A stretch of DNA of 64,000 nucleotides, taken from positions 1 through 64,000 of the forward strand of contig CAJNAR010000173.1 of assembly GCA_905220665.1 (NCBI GenBank), given 5' to 3'. A program made the position numbers and the translations under genes. The notes below the pieces were generated by a model. It was not told the DNA's origin and made no database searches. It worked only from the letters and a program-made list of their open reading frames with translations. The DNA comes from Albugo candida. Lineage: Eukaryota > Oomycota > Peronosporomycetes > Albuginales > Albuginaceae. Positions 11,350-22,170 of this stretch are shown here, in pieces; positions within the stretch are counted from its first letter, which is position 1, and each line of letters starts with the position of its first letter.

Positions 11350-12227
11350 TCGCTTATCAATCACCAGTCCAATTTGCTCGACACGGGCAATGCTGATAAG
11401 TTACTCAATTCGTGCTCAAATAGTGGGGAAGTAAATTCCCAACGAAATTCACAGCTGCACCAAATCTTCTTTCCGAATGTCACTGAAACTTGTTAAGTGC
11501 TACCAGACGACAATGGGACTTCTCTTCCCCTAAATTCTGTAATCGGCGCAGAATACGGCCGATGTGAAGGAAAGAGAAACAGTCGAGAAAATTTCTTACG
11601 GAACTCAAGTTCGGGAATTGACATTCCTTCTCTTTTTTTTCTTGGGTCGACACGGAGAAGAATATGAAAGAGATGCGAGAATTGAACTTGATGCCTGTCT
11701 CGCCCTCACATATGAAAACTCACATTTGATTAGAATCATGTGGCTGGAGTAGAAAAATCTTAATTTTCCGGAAAAAGTTTTGAATTGCAAGCGCATTTCA
11801 CGCTAGTTCCATCTTCTTATGGTCCTCATGATGCGATAGTGATATTCTCGTCACGCAATGCACTTATCAACAGACACGACACCGTAAACTATCAAACATT
11901 GAGGCTTTTCCATTCTAAAAATGTCTTTTGTACGCAAATAGACCCCTATCAAGTTCAATTGAAGCCAATCAGGCTATTAATTATTCTAATTGCCGACATT
12001 ACCTACCAGCACAGAAGGCTCTCAACATCATCGAATATCACTATCCAACTCAGTATGGGGTTTTAAATAATTGCTTTTCTCATAAGCGGGTCTACAACCG
12101 ATGGATGAAGACGATAATGCAATCAGTAGGAAAATCAGAGGGTTTAAGGAAGTATCAGCAAGGGACCTTACTCAAGTATCATATCCGTTTGATTCTTTTG
12201 CCACACGAAAGTCCTCACATGCTATAA
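11350..12227 (+). pseudogene. Possible second A1 aspartic-protease relic
   Basis: Three pieces appear in the order expected of a pepsin-type protease. LLDTGNAD near 11374-11397 resembles the first active-site loop. ISYGT near 11590 resembles the flap. HFTLVPSSYGPHDAIV near 11790-11840 resembles the start of the second lobe and is similar to the LSIFLPSWPHDALIAAL segment of the 8609 gene. The first and third share a reading frame; the second does not. Stops separate the pieces and the spacing is shorter than in active enzymes. If real, it is a broken paralogue of the 8609 gene lying about 2.5 kb downstream. The match is weak and could be coincidence. Confidence 0.25.
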
Positions 12228-12320
12228 TTTGACTATACTTCGCTCAAGGCCCTGATCCAACCAGACAAATATCGAGTTGCTTGTACTATCCGTTGAGGCG
12301 TTCGTCTACATAATAAAGCA

Positions 12321-12325
12321 ACAAT
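12321..12325. repeat. Target-site duplication of copia element 1 (left)
   Basis: ACAAT directly precedes the left LTR and recurs at 17154-17158 directly after the right LTR. A 5-bp duplication is the usual size for copia integrases. Confidence 0.75.
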
Positions 12326-12555
12326 TGTCGTAAACACTGCAGGGAATAGGAAGTCGCTTGACTGAAAGAAGGCAAAAAAAGAAATTAATATATTATTCAT
12401 GACTGTTAGTTTTTCTTTCTACGGCCTTCCTTGATAACGAAACAACCGCGCCGGAACAGTCCTAGCGGAAGGTATACGAAACCACTCTTCCGATCCTTGG
12501 ATCATTTCACCAAAACGTCCGACGGATGGAAATGTGGAGTCGTTACCTTCCAGCA
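12326..12555 (-). repeat. Copia 1 LTR (3' LTR of the element)
   Basis: The sequence runs TGTCGTAAACA...CTTCCAGCA on the plus strand and aligns along its length with 16933-17153. Both share the TATTATTCATGACTG and AGCGGAAGGTATACGAAACC blocks. Confidence 0.8.
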
Positions 12556-12587
12556 ATCCTTCCTCACGGTGCCGTGTGTTTGTTGCC

Positions 12588-12930
12588 TCAATACATGTCC
12601 TGATCCCTGCTACTTTTGTGCATCATCGAACATAGTCCCATCAATTGTTGTAGTCGAACAGCGCTAACTGCCTTCGTAAGCAAGTCAGCTGCCACCTCTT
12701 CGGCTTCCACATAACATGGCTTTCTAATGCCCCTTTTAGCATAATCTTTGATGAATTTGAGCTTAATGTCGATGTGCTTGGCTCGCGTTAAACTTTCTTC
12801 GTTTTCCATCTGTGGAATAGCTGCTTTATTGTCTATCTCCATCTGCATAGGTCATTCCACGTTTATCCCCAGTTCAACAATTAGCTCGAGTAATCCCACG
12901 AGCTGTTAACCGGCATCTGAAGTCGATGTG
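12588..12930 (-). pseudogene. Copia 1 RNase H fragment
   Basis: The minus-strand frame encodes DNKAAIPQMENEESLTRAKH and then a run of helix- and strand-forming residues ending near AADLLTKAVS. This is the copia RNase H C-terminal signature (DN..A......  R.KHI....  ..  ..D..TK). The upstream part lies in other frames up to the reverse transcriptase, so the domain is broken. Confidence 0.7.
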
Positions 12931-13128
12931 AACTTCGCTTCCATAGTCGATTGCGATACTGATGCTTGATTCCAGCACGTCCAGCCCACTATCATGTCAT
13001 TAACACGGAAGATCGCTCCGCCCACCGACTTGCGGTAATCACGATCCCTGCAAATCCGCATAGCTCGCGCATGAAAGTTGCACAGTAGTGATTTGCTGAG
13101 CCTGTTTCTGTCGAAGCTGAATTTAACG

Positions 13129-13930
13129 TTAATGGTTCCTTCCAGATACCTGGAAATTATTTTGCTCAATTTCCAGTCGCTTACCGTAGGATAATGGTCT
13201 CGACGCGTAGCTCGGCAAGATCGGGTCGGCTTCTCGCATGTCAGTATCATGATCTAGCCCTTTGGGTGTCCTAACGTGGTGTGCATCTTGTGGGCAGAAC
13301 TTTGGTAGTAGCTCATGTATCATTTGTTCTTGGTCAATTCTATAACCATATCCCGTAGAATGAGTAACTCGCATCCCTGAAAACTTGCTAGAGACTCCCA
13401 GGTCCTTTATCTTGAGCGTTTCCAATTGTTTAGAAACATCATTCACACGAATCTTCGATGTCCCGGTCGCCAGCACATCGTCAACTTACACTCTGACGGC
13501 AGTCTTTCTATCGTAAGCTCCTTTGTAGTAGAGGCACGAGTCTGCGACACATTCTACGAATCCGACACGGAGTAGCTTTGAATGTAGAATTTGCACCTAG
13601 AGTCGTTCAGCTTGTTTTAATCTAAAAAAGATGCGCTGGAGTCGAAATACCACTTGTTTTATATGCTGAGCACGACAACGCTGTAGCTCCTATTCAATCG
13701 CTTTCCTTCCTTGTGGAACGTATAGGTAAATGTCCAAATCCGGTTCAGTAGAGGCCTTGACATACACATTAGGCACGTCCCAATGATGCTCCAGTACACC
13801 CCATATCTTGGAAAGGGCAAGGATAACCTTCGCAGTCGTCATGTCCCTAACGGCGGCGAATGTTACTGTATAGTTTTTACCAAACATTGTTCATTCCAGC
13901 ACGCCACCATGCGTGCTTTGTAGCGCTCGA
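13129..13930 (-). pseudogene. Copia 1 reverse transcriptase fragments
   Basis: Several minus-strand frames together carry the RVT_2 type of reverse transcriptase. The N-terminal piece (13887-13690) has the copia-type segments TVTFAAVRDMTTAKVILALS and DVPNVYVKA. The catalytic box reads VDDVLATG near 13480-13460. The following part (13476-13129) contains the LKIKDLG motif and the usual C-terminal segment. Frames change between these pieces, so no active enzyme can be made. Confidence 0.7.
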
Positions 13931-14736
13931 CGTTTCAACTAGCATCTTTTTTGTCTTGAACACCCAATTTTCGTGAAGAGGGCGCATTTCATCCGTGCGC
14001 TACCATTTTCCACGTGTCGTTGGCGTTTAGAGAATCAATCTCCGACTCAATAGCGCCTTCCCACTCCACAACTTGTCAGTATTCATGACTTCTCTTCAAT
14101 TCTTCGGATCCGCACGATAAACAGCACCTATAATCTCACTTAATGGGATCTTTGTTTCATTGAATCTCGTCCTAATGTTTACTGCTTGCTGATTGACTGT
14201 AGCTTTGCTGAGATAACTTGTTCTTCCGCCACGCTTGCCGTGCTTCTTGAAGTTTTTCGTTACCACTCGCAGCTCCTCCCGACGTCCAACATCGCTGGTT
14301 GTTTCAGTCCATATGTCACATAGAGCGTCCATCTCAGATGCTGATTTGACGCTCATGTCAATGGGATCAGCGGTCTTCTTGTTGTTAGCTTCTTCCGCGT
14401 TTTCTTCATTTGTTTGACGAACAAGTTCCGCGTTTAAATACTCGCTGAGGGTCTTAGTATTTCTTACATGTTGCGTTCTTCGCACCCCTCGATGCTTGGT
14501 AAACAGCCCCTTGTACCCTTTTTCGTCGCTCTTGCCGGTAATAAGTCCTTTCTCTCCACGTCGATCGAGGATCTTGTCTTTGAGGTTCTGGATTGTGGTG
14601 CACGGGAAGCCAAAAAAACAATATCTGTCAGCTTTGGGCTGGAGCCCGTCAGAACTTCAATCGGCGAAGCACGATTCTCATTTTCTCGCGTCCGGCTGTG
14701 GTTGAAAATGCAGGACACATATTCTGGAGCGTCAAT

Positions 14737-15041
14737 TTAAAAACCCAATGGCATACCCGATCCAAAAATCATGGAGCGCACCATGTTCATTACTGTTTCA
14801 TACGAACGCTCCGCCTTCCCGTTCGACGCTTGATTCCCCGCTTCCGATATCTGACGTCGCACTCCGAATTTTTCACAAAACAGGTCGCCGACCCTGTACT
14901 CACCTCCACCATCGGTGCGTAGGCAGTGAATCCTACAGTTAGAGCGCTTCTCAAAGGATACGAGAAAGTTCTCGAATGACTTGGTCGCCTTGTCTTTCGT
15001 TTTTGCCTGAAACACACGGTGGCAATTGCTTTGTGATCCAC
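14737..15041 (-). pseudogene. Copia 1 integrase core fragment
   Basis: The minus-strand frame contains RTDGGGEY and SNGKAERSYETV, the second catalytic Asp and the catalytic Glu regions of the DDE integrase core of copia elements. It runs for about 92 codons and breaks on both sides into other frames. The zinc-binding HHCC part should lie just upstream (higher coordinates), where decayed sequence continues to about 15960. Confidence 0.75.
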
Positions 15042-16243
15042 GAAATTAAATACCGATTGGATTGATTGAGTCTTTGATATCGCTACAGATAACGCCCTCT
15101 ACTCGGTCGATAGGAGAATTCATTCCAGTGTCTTTGGGCGACTGTTTATTGCTCTTCTGCTTGCCCTACGCGCATGTTATGCACGCTGGCTTTTCTTTAT
15201 TCGCGAGAAAAGTGCCGCTCTATGGGTCGTTTGCCATCCTCTCAATGGAGTTATAAGCCAGATGTGCAAATCGCTAGTGAAACCCAGTAGACTTTTCGCT
15301 TGTTCATCGGGGATTCTTCAATTGAAAGCTTCAGGGAGAGCTAAAATTATGCAGTCTTCAGCTTTCCTGGCAGCAAGTCTAACTACATCCTCTATCACAA
15401 CACGTACCATCAATACGTTATTGTTGTCCTAGTCATCATCAAAGATCTTGAAACCGTCGCTGCGTCGGACCATCAAGCGTGTGCTTCCATCATAACGGAG
15501 GTCATAAACGTTTTCTTCGATTCTTCCATACGAATGTTTATTGCACGGAAGATCTGCCGTGTAGTAGACGTCGCTAAGTTTAATTCAACGAAGATCACCA
15601 TCGACGCGTACTACAAAATCGGCGTTTCTTCGGGCTGCATTTTTAGAATCTCTCCAACTGGAAGCAGGCATTCTTCATCACATTATTTTGTATTGTAAAG
15701 CTGTGATCGTGTCGTCACCAGGTGACGACTCCATTGACTATTGAAAATCCGTTGGCATGTGGCGTCGACATTGTCTGCAACTGCCAGCGCAAAATCCTTC
15801 TCGAATTCTTGCTTGCATTCGCGTTTGTAACTATCTTCTTTTCTACACTTAAAGCAGGCACCTGGTTTTCTCCTTTGGCGCTCTTCACTTATTCTAAGTC
15901 GTCAAACATTAGTGCTTTTAACAGCGGCCACCGTCGACTTGCTTTCCAGGCGAATGCTTAGATCATTTAGCTGCGCAAAATCGACCAGTTGCTCTGCACG
16001 TCAAGTAATCTTCACGCTAAGAATTTAGTAGTGCGAATAGCACGCTCTGAAATTCACTCGAAGAGCTGGCGAACTTGGCGATATATTCAAGAACTTGGTC
16101 GTGAGCACCACCGACAGCATCACTCAAAGCCATCAGGTACAGCATGTGATCATTTCACGATACACTTTACTTTTTCTTCGATGCGAAGAGCTTGAGCGCT
16201 TGTGACTTCGAAATTTGCGGTCCGAATTTGGTGTTTAATCGGT

Positions 16244-16982
16244 CTATTGAGTACCAAACTTGGTGGTTCTCCTCGTACCAGATGTCCACCAGGCTGTGAA
16301 AGTGCTGTTGAAAGTGCTGTTCAGCTTTACCGGATAGATGTCGACCGAGATTACCCAGCTTTCTTTCTTCAGTCTACATGCACCTACCGAGGTCTTCAGC
16401 GATCCTAAACTGCCGCAGAAACCGTTTCTTCCAGGGTCCAAACCCTGCCCAAGAGCTGGGTACACCTTATTGCCGTTAAAAATCTCGATGGCAAGCTTCA
16501 GGTCACTTATCTGCAGGGGTCTTTGCGGTGCAAAGTACGACGGTTCTGGCACTAGCCGGTACTTTGGTGCCTGCATGTGTGCTCCTTGTCTGCCACCTTC
16601 CTCACGCAACCGCTGATGCCTCCGTCCTGCAGCGCTATGTCGCGCTGGCCTCCGTATCAGCTCGTCTTCCAGCGAGGATATCGTCATATTCCTGCTAAGT
16701 GCTGCTACCGACGGACACGACCAAAGCCTGGTCATCCTCGAATCTCCGAGCTTCAAGCCTGGTGAGGCGAGCTCCAATGTCACATTTCAGTTCAGTGACC
16801 ATAACGAGAACCCTTGCCATGTTCTCATCCGCGCTTGAAATCGTACTGGCTCCATCGTTGTTGGTGTGAGTCGCGTCTGGCGCTTGGGCTTGATCTCGAG
16901 AAACTTGTTCCATAGACGTTGGGCTCATATGCTGTCGTAAACACCACGGGGAATAGGAAGTAGCTTTACTGAAGGGAGTCAA
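16244..16982 (-). pseudogene. Copia 1 gag region
   Basis: Two overlapping minus-strand frames (16982-16695 and 16783-16244) follow the right LTR where gag is expected. The second contains LKLAIEIFNGNKVYPALG, which resembles the start of the copia capsid domain. No CCHC zinc knuckle was located with certainty. The assignment rests mainly on position. Confidence 0.5.
16919..16932 (-). promoter_or_regulatory. Copia 1 primer-binding site, half-tRNA (initiator Met) type
   Basis: Just inside the 5' LTR the plus strand reads CGTTGGGCTCATA, matching the anticodon stem-loop of eukaryotic initiator tRNA-Met (GGGCTCATAACCC with CAT anticodon). The element strand is therefore complementary to the tRNA anticodon half, as in Drosophila copia, rather than to the tRNA 3' acceptor end. 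Confidence 0.55.
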
Positions 16983-17153
16983 AAGTAGAAGTTACTATAT
17001 TATTCATGACTGATAGTTTCTCTTTCCACGCCTTCCTTAATTACTAAACCACCGCCTCGGGGCAGTCCCAGCGGAAGGTATACGAAACCACTATTCAGAT
17101 CGTTTTACCAAAACGTCGGACGGATCGCAATGTGGATTCGTTACTTTCCAACA
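16933..17153 (-). repeat. Copia 1 LTR (5' LTR of the element)
   Basis: The sequence begins TGTCGTAAACA and ends CCAACA on the plus strand. It aligns with 12326-12555 over the whole length with substitutions and small gaps. It is followed by the ACAAT duplication. Confidence 0.8.
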
Positions 17154-17158
17154 ACAAT
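17154..17158. repeat. Target-site duplication of copia element 1 (right)
   Basis: ACAAT, identical to 12321-12325. Confidence 0.75.
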
Positions 17159-17342
17159 GCTACTGTGTGGCAGATCCCGCCGTACCAGAAGGCAAAGAGG
17201 AATAGAATGTTTGGTACCGAAGCTTTGTGCGCCTTCAAAAAAATGGAGAAACGATCTCTTTAGAGCGATTATATAATTTTTCTTGTCTTAAAGGTTGATA
17301 TTATGGATTCGGAAACAAGATCCACAAGGTCAGCATACATTC

Positions 17343-17720
17343 TATAACGGGGTTGCTCGTCGGTGAGTAACCGCGGTACACATTTGGGACGCTTTGGGTC
17401 ATTCGCTTTGGTAGCTGAGGCGTGTCAGCCACGAGACATTAATACCTAGGTTAGGTACGTTTAGTGTAAGGTACTCTTCTAGATAAAAATAAATAAGAAA
17501 CAGTTCCCCTTTAGATCACTTAGAGACACGTGCCTACTTGAACAGTCTCAGATCTTGTGCACTTTGTGCTGTGCTGTTGATTCCCTAAATCGTTAAGTCC
17601 CTTGAACAAGGACCTTAAGCTTTTAAGCTTGTACTCGTTAAGTCGAGTTCTTTTGAAAAACTAAACTGCTCGTCGAGTAGATATCTTCCTCTAGAAAGGC
17701 GCTATAGTAACTCCACCACA
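17343..17720 (+). repeat. Gypsy 5' LTR
   Basis: It aligns with 25894-26250 through shared blocks such as GGTACACATTTGG, AGAGACACGTGCCT, GTCTCAGATCTTGT and TGCTCGTCGAG. Substitutions and indels are frequent, and the exact ends are approximate on this side. Confidence 0.75.
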
Positions 17721-18039
17721 CTTGATACCACTTGTAGTCAATCTATTTCTGAGTCTGTTAAGACTGATCCTCTGGGAGTATAGAACAGCCCACTCCACTC
17801 TCTGAGGCCCGAGGGGTTGCTTTTGAGAAGCTGACCGCAGCTGTGGGCCCCGAATGTGTGGATTTCTTGTTTCGCAAGGTCCGGACGTGTTGACCGCACG
17901 CCTTGAGGGCTTCATGCGTTATGAAACGTCCCTATCAAGGTAGGTCCAAGACCAAATGGCATTGCCTATGCCAAAGCGTTTTGTATCTGTCCCAGACGAA
18001 GAGGCTAACCCTCGTCCATTTGAGTAGGATGTACGACAC

Positions 18040-18400
18040 TGTTCCGGGAAAAGCGGGAAAGCCTAGTCTTCTGGATCCGTGAGGTAGAAATGGCCATGAA
18101 GTCTGGCATGATCTCAGTTGAGCATCAGCGTATCTCGCTGGAAGTCAACAAGCTCGATGAAAGAGCTAGAGAATGGGCACCGACGTCTGTCTTGTCCTAG
18201 ATCTTGATTCGAGATATGATCTCATTCTAGGTATCATCTGGCTTGAAAGCCATGAGCCATGGATTGATTGGAGGTCTAAGACCTTAGGCGCAACGCGCAC
18301 TATTCCTAGCGAAGCTTTGGCGAGTCATGAATCCACCTTTGCTATACAACAGAAGCNCTTGTGGCGCGAGCCACTGACAGAGGATATTTGTGTGCTTGAC
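18040..18400 (+). pseudogene. Gypsy gag-protease remnant joined by a deletion
   Basis: The 5' part encodes IREVEMAMKSGMISVEHQRI and then LDERAREWA, the start and the GRAREWA box of oomycete gypsy gag. Directly after this the sequence jumps to LDLDSRYDLILGIIWLESHE followed by PWIDWRSK, the end of the aspartic protease region. Most of the capsid, the zinc knuckle and the catalytic DTG are missing between them. An ambiguous base (n) sits at 18357. Confidence 0.65.
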
Positions 18401-18539
18401 ATTCGAATGTCTGAAATAATTACCTCCAATGTTGACGATATTAGTCCCGAGGGCAGCTCGCTAACTGCTAGTAATACGGCACGTACTCCGTTGAGTGAGA
18501 ATCATTGCGGTAATTGGTCACTAAATGCTGATAGCATTG

Positions 18540-18840
18540 GGAACCTAGTGCCAAAACATCCTCAGCTGAGCTCTAAGGATGTGCGTGGAGTGGCACGTGA
18601 AAATCCACAGAGTGTGGTAGGCCGTAATGGCACCACACTTAATGTCAGTAATGACATTGTTGGCGAGATTCCAGGGTATTCTAGGCTTTGCCTCATTAAT
18701 GCGCGTGGAGTGGCACGAAGAGTTTCACAGAGCGGGGTCGGCCGTGATGGCACCACACTGAATGTTGGTAATGACATTTTGGCGTGAAGCCAAGGCATCC
18801 AGGGTTGTGCCCGTTTGATGCACGTGGAGTGACACTTAAA
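18540..18840 (+). repeat. About 120-bp imperfect tandem repeat inside the gypsy element
   Basis: The block CGTGGAGTGGCAC recurs at about 18584, 18704 and (as CGTGGAGTGACAC) 18823, a period of 119-120 bp. The block GGCACCACAC.TAATGT and AATGACATT follow each copy in phase for the first two units. A weaker earlier unit may start before 18540. The translated units share the pattern RGVAR...GRDGTTLNV.NDI. Confidence 0.75.
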
Positions 18841-19399
18841 CGTTCACGAGATAATGAGCTCGAGGTATCTGACTCTTCATCGGATGTCGGTAGGGACATC
18901 GGCTTTCGTATAGACCAAAGAAAGGTTGAAAAACAAACTGACCTTGGGAACACGAATGTTCCAGCCTCTATGAAGTATATGGTCTTCAAAGAGAGACGGC
19001 AGCGGCGCCAGATGGCGGTTGCGAGGCGCAAAGCGTCTGTTTTGACACAGAGTATTCCAGCGAACCGCTGTACACAAATGTGAATGTAGTGACTGGCTTA
19101 GTTGATGGTTAAGTCGGCCTTATGGCTCTCCCATTGTTGAACGCGCTGTTAGAGCTAGATGAAATGTCGCATTTTAAGTTCGGAAATGGCTCAAAGGCTG
19201 GTGAGTTATACGAAGTAGTGGTCATTCGACCAGATGTTCAGTTGAACTCATCCTCTTTAATAAACGAATCTGTACTTGAGGAACGAAGTCATCACTTAGT
19301 GTCCGTAGTCGATCAGCGATCCTGAAAGATCCTATAGATCCGTACACTCTTTTGGTTAGAGAATTTCAAGCGTAATTTGTCAGAATCCTCCGTCCGTCT

Positions 19400-19960
19400 T
19401 ACCTCATGATAGAGGTGTTCGTCATGAAATTGACTTGGTTCCGGAAACCAAATACTGCGTTACACCGCAGTGTCCTTTACCCAAGGAACAGTGTGACGTC
19501 ATTGACGAGTTCTTTCGTGCAAAGCACGCGGCTAGAATGGTGCGTGAGAGTAAATCCCCTCATTCCACGCCAACATTTTGTGTCAGAAAGCCCAATGGAA
19601 AGTGGTGCACTGTCCACGCTTATAATAAGCTAAATGCAGCCACCATTCCGAATAAGACACCAATTCCTAAGAAAGACGTGGTACATAATGCTATGGTATG
19701 TTGTGCCATGTTCAGTGCACTTGACTTAGTCGATGGTTATTACCAATTGCTTATGTGCTCTGGTGACATACCACTAACTGGAAATTAGTACTCCGAGCAA
19801 TATGCTCTGGAAGTGGCTTGTCATGCCTCAAAGGCTATCCAATGCTCCGGATACGTTGAATCGTCTATTGACTCAACTGTTCAGACCTCATCAAGGCTAC
19901 GCACAAACATACTTTGATGACATTTTGTACATAGTCGTGCCATGAATGGTCGGTCTGATT
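19400..19960 (+). pseudogene. Gypsy reverse transcriptase
   Basis: The frame at 19435-19788 encodes the gypsy RT start (TPTFCVRKPNGKWCTVHAYN) and the first catalytic box FSALDLVDGYYQL. A stop at 19786-19788 and a shift separate it from the second box, read as YFDDILYIV near 19915-19935, which is the YxDD motif. The RT therefore carries both motifs but in different frames. Confidence 0.8.
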
Positions 19961-20257
19961 TGGAAAAATCACTTTGACCATTTACGAGCTGTGCACGAGT
20001 GCATGCGCACGAATAAGTTGTATGCCAACGCCTCGAAATGCATCTTTGGTGTGGAAGAGATTCCTTTCTAAGGAGGCTTCATCGGGCAAGAGTGGTCTCA
20101 AAGCGGATCCCTCTAAGGTGAAAGACAAAGCTGATTGGCCTGTTGAACAGAACCAAAAAGATTTGCGGAAGTGGCTCGGCCTCGCCAACTATTTGTATAA
20201 GTACAGCGAAAATTACGTTAATATGTCTCGGCCCTAGTCCGATTTCCTTAAAAAGAT

Positions 20258-20720
20258 GTGGAATGGTGCTGGACTAGCACACAGAACGATGCTTCTAAAG
20301 TATTTAAGGAGAGTCTCCTCCAGGCCCCGGCGTTGACTTTGCCATACCCTGAGCGGCCATTCAGTGCCTTTTGTGACGCATCTGACTTTGCCATCGGTTG
20401 TGCTCTACTTCAAGTAGTTCCCAGTGGTCATGAGCGCGTTGTCGCGTATGAATCTCGCCAGCTCAAGGCTGCAGAGAAGAGATACCCGGTTTCAAGACAA
20501 CGAGTTACTTGCAATGAAGCATGCTCTAGTCAAATTAATAGTTCATGTTCTGGGCTCCAAGCCTTTTGTGATTTACACGGACCATGCGTCATTACGCACT
20601 GCGACTCAGTTGCCTCATCTCTAATTGAATGGCTCGTTGGCTCCATTCTTTGCCGAATACAACTTCGAGGTGAAGTATACCCCGGGCAAGCAAAATTCTT
20701 TGGCTGATGAGCTGTCCTGA
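20258..20720 (+). pseudogene. Gypsy RNase H
   Basis: The frame encodes PFSAFCDASDFAIGCALLQ, the first catalytic Asp region of the RNase HI-like domain that follows gypsy reverse transcriptases. VAYESRQLKAAEKRYPV follows. The downstream half (ELLAMKHAL...VIYTDHASLR) continues in a second frame at 20424-20624, which marks a frameshift. Confidence 0.8.
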
Positions 20721-20747
20721 AGACCCGATTATGAGCTTTCTCATGTT

Positions 20748-21534
20748 ATGACATTGTCGCCTTCAATCAATGACTTAATCCGTGGGGCTTATGCCAAGTA
20801 TGAACAGTGTGTAGCGTTGCTACGTGGGCTTGAAAGCGAGCAGTTAACAGACTCAGAAATAAAATTTTCGGCACGCTTACGTGCAAGGCTACATCGATAT
20901 TCCATCGACCAAGGTCTGTTATGCTACCGCACGGATGTGGAAAATGTTCTTCACATCGTTATCACTGATGATGAGGATTTAAAGTATCGAATCTTATGTA
21001 AGGCACATGACACTGCGTTGAGTTGTCATCTCGGTCGTGAGAAGACCTATAGCTTAGTGAGTCAACACTATTTTTGGCCCAAACTCTAAATGGGTAAGCA
21101 CATAGGTACGTACGTGTGAAACGTGTAAATGGGTTAAACCTTCATCTCATGCGGCTGCACCGATTGCTAGTTTACCAGTACTCAAAAGTTGTTGGGATTC
21201 GATCAGTACGGAGTTTGTGTTTGGCCTAACGAAAAATTCGGAAGGCAACACGGTATCGTGGTCTTTGTTGACCGTCTGAGCAAGATGGCTCATTTAGCGG
21301 CTGTGCCGGACTCCATCGACGGTGCAAGTAGAGCTACTCTGTTTATCGTTCGATTGCTCGGTCATGACGCTTTTTTGTGGCAATTATCTCTGACAGAGAT
21401 CCTCGCTTCATGAAGAAGTTTTGAAAGTCCATCTTCAAGGTGCTTGGTACCCGATCGCTCTTTCCACCGTGGATCATCCGTAGATCGATGGTCAAACTGA
21501 GCGATTTAATTGCGGTATTAGTGATATCTTACGC
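20748..21534 (+). pseudogene. Gypsy integrase, 5' part (zinc finger and core start)
   Basis: 20748-21089 ends with KAHDTALSCHLGREKTYSLV and then HYFWPKL, the H2C2 integrase zinc finger start. 21189-21413 contains GIVVFVDRLSKMAHLAAVPD, around the first catalytic Asp of the integrase core. The rest of the core is cut at 21534 by the MULE and resumes at 24236. Confidence 0.8.
21525..21534. repeat. MULE target-site duplication (left)
   Basis: TATCTTACGC, repeated exactly at 24236-24245 on the other side of the element. Ten base pairs is within the 8-11 bp usual for Mutator-like transposons. Confidence 0.9.
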
Positions 21535-21658
21535 GGGGTTATAAAAAATATACACCAAGATAAATGAAAAATAAAATAAAAATACCACAAGATTGAATAA
21601 TAAAAAAAATGTACCAAGGATGTGTACTATACGTACGAATATATACATGCCTGGGATC
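21535..21658 (+). repeat. MULE left terminal inverted repeat
   Basis: A 124-bp sequence whose reverse complement ends the element at 24112-24235. I see one substitution between the two arms, near 21648. Confidence 0.9.
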
Positions 21659-22170
21659 ATAGAGAAATATGGATTTTTGGCGTTGATATTCATACAAATT
21701 CGTCATAACGATATGAGGGAGTTTTAGCATTCGCGGTGGTCCGGTGGTGTCAGATCGGTTTATGTATCCATAGGTCACTGGATTGTTCACCATGAGGATT
21801 GTTGACAAGCAATTACCATTGCCACAGAATACAGACCTTCTACGACGCAATCATCATTATACTGTGTTAACGCAGGGAGACCGACTATGTCTTGAATGTA
21901 GCAAAACTAACTGTCAGTATGCTAAATGCTTCGATCAAGTCACGCAGCGAAAATGTCTTTCGAGTGAATTATCACTCTGTAAGACTGTACCATTTCCGTC
22001 TTCTGCTGTTCAGACGATATTTGGCCAATATCCCATTCTGTTTACTCTATGATCCTCAGAGCTGTAATTTGTGTAATACTGCCACGTGGCAGACCTTTGA
22101 TGTCCTACCCCCGCTACCTCTTACTGGCCACACATCATCATTTGTGATTTTGCGCATTTCAACACCAGCG

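Larger units (their letters stand above)
12326..17153 (-). mobile_element. Ty1/copia LTR retrotransposon 1, decayed
   Basis: A 4.8-kb element on the minus strand, bounded by LTRs (12326-12555 and 16933-17153) that start TGT and end in CA, with an ACAAT target duplication. Reading minus strand from the right LTR: gag, GAG-pre-integrase/integrase, reverse transcriptase, RNase H, in the copia order (integrase before RT). The LTRs differ at many positions and by small indels, and every domain is split by stops or shifts, so the insertion is old and inactive. Next to the right LTR the plus strand reads CGTTGGGCTCATA, matching an initiator tRNA-Met anticodon arm; this suggests half-tRNA priming. 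Confidence 0.85.

Noticed and set aside
18562..19077. Minus-strand frames over the gypsy tandem repeat
   Set aside because: They arise from the 120-bp repeat; flanking gypsy domains read on the plus strand.
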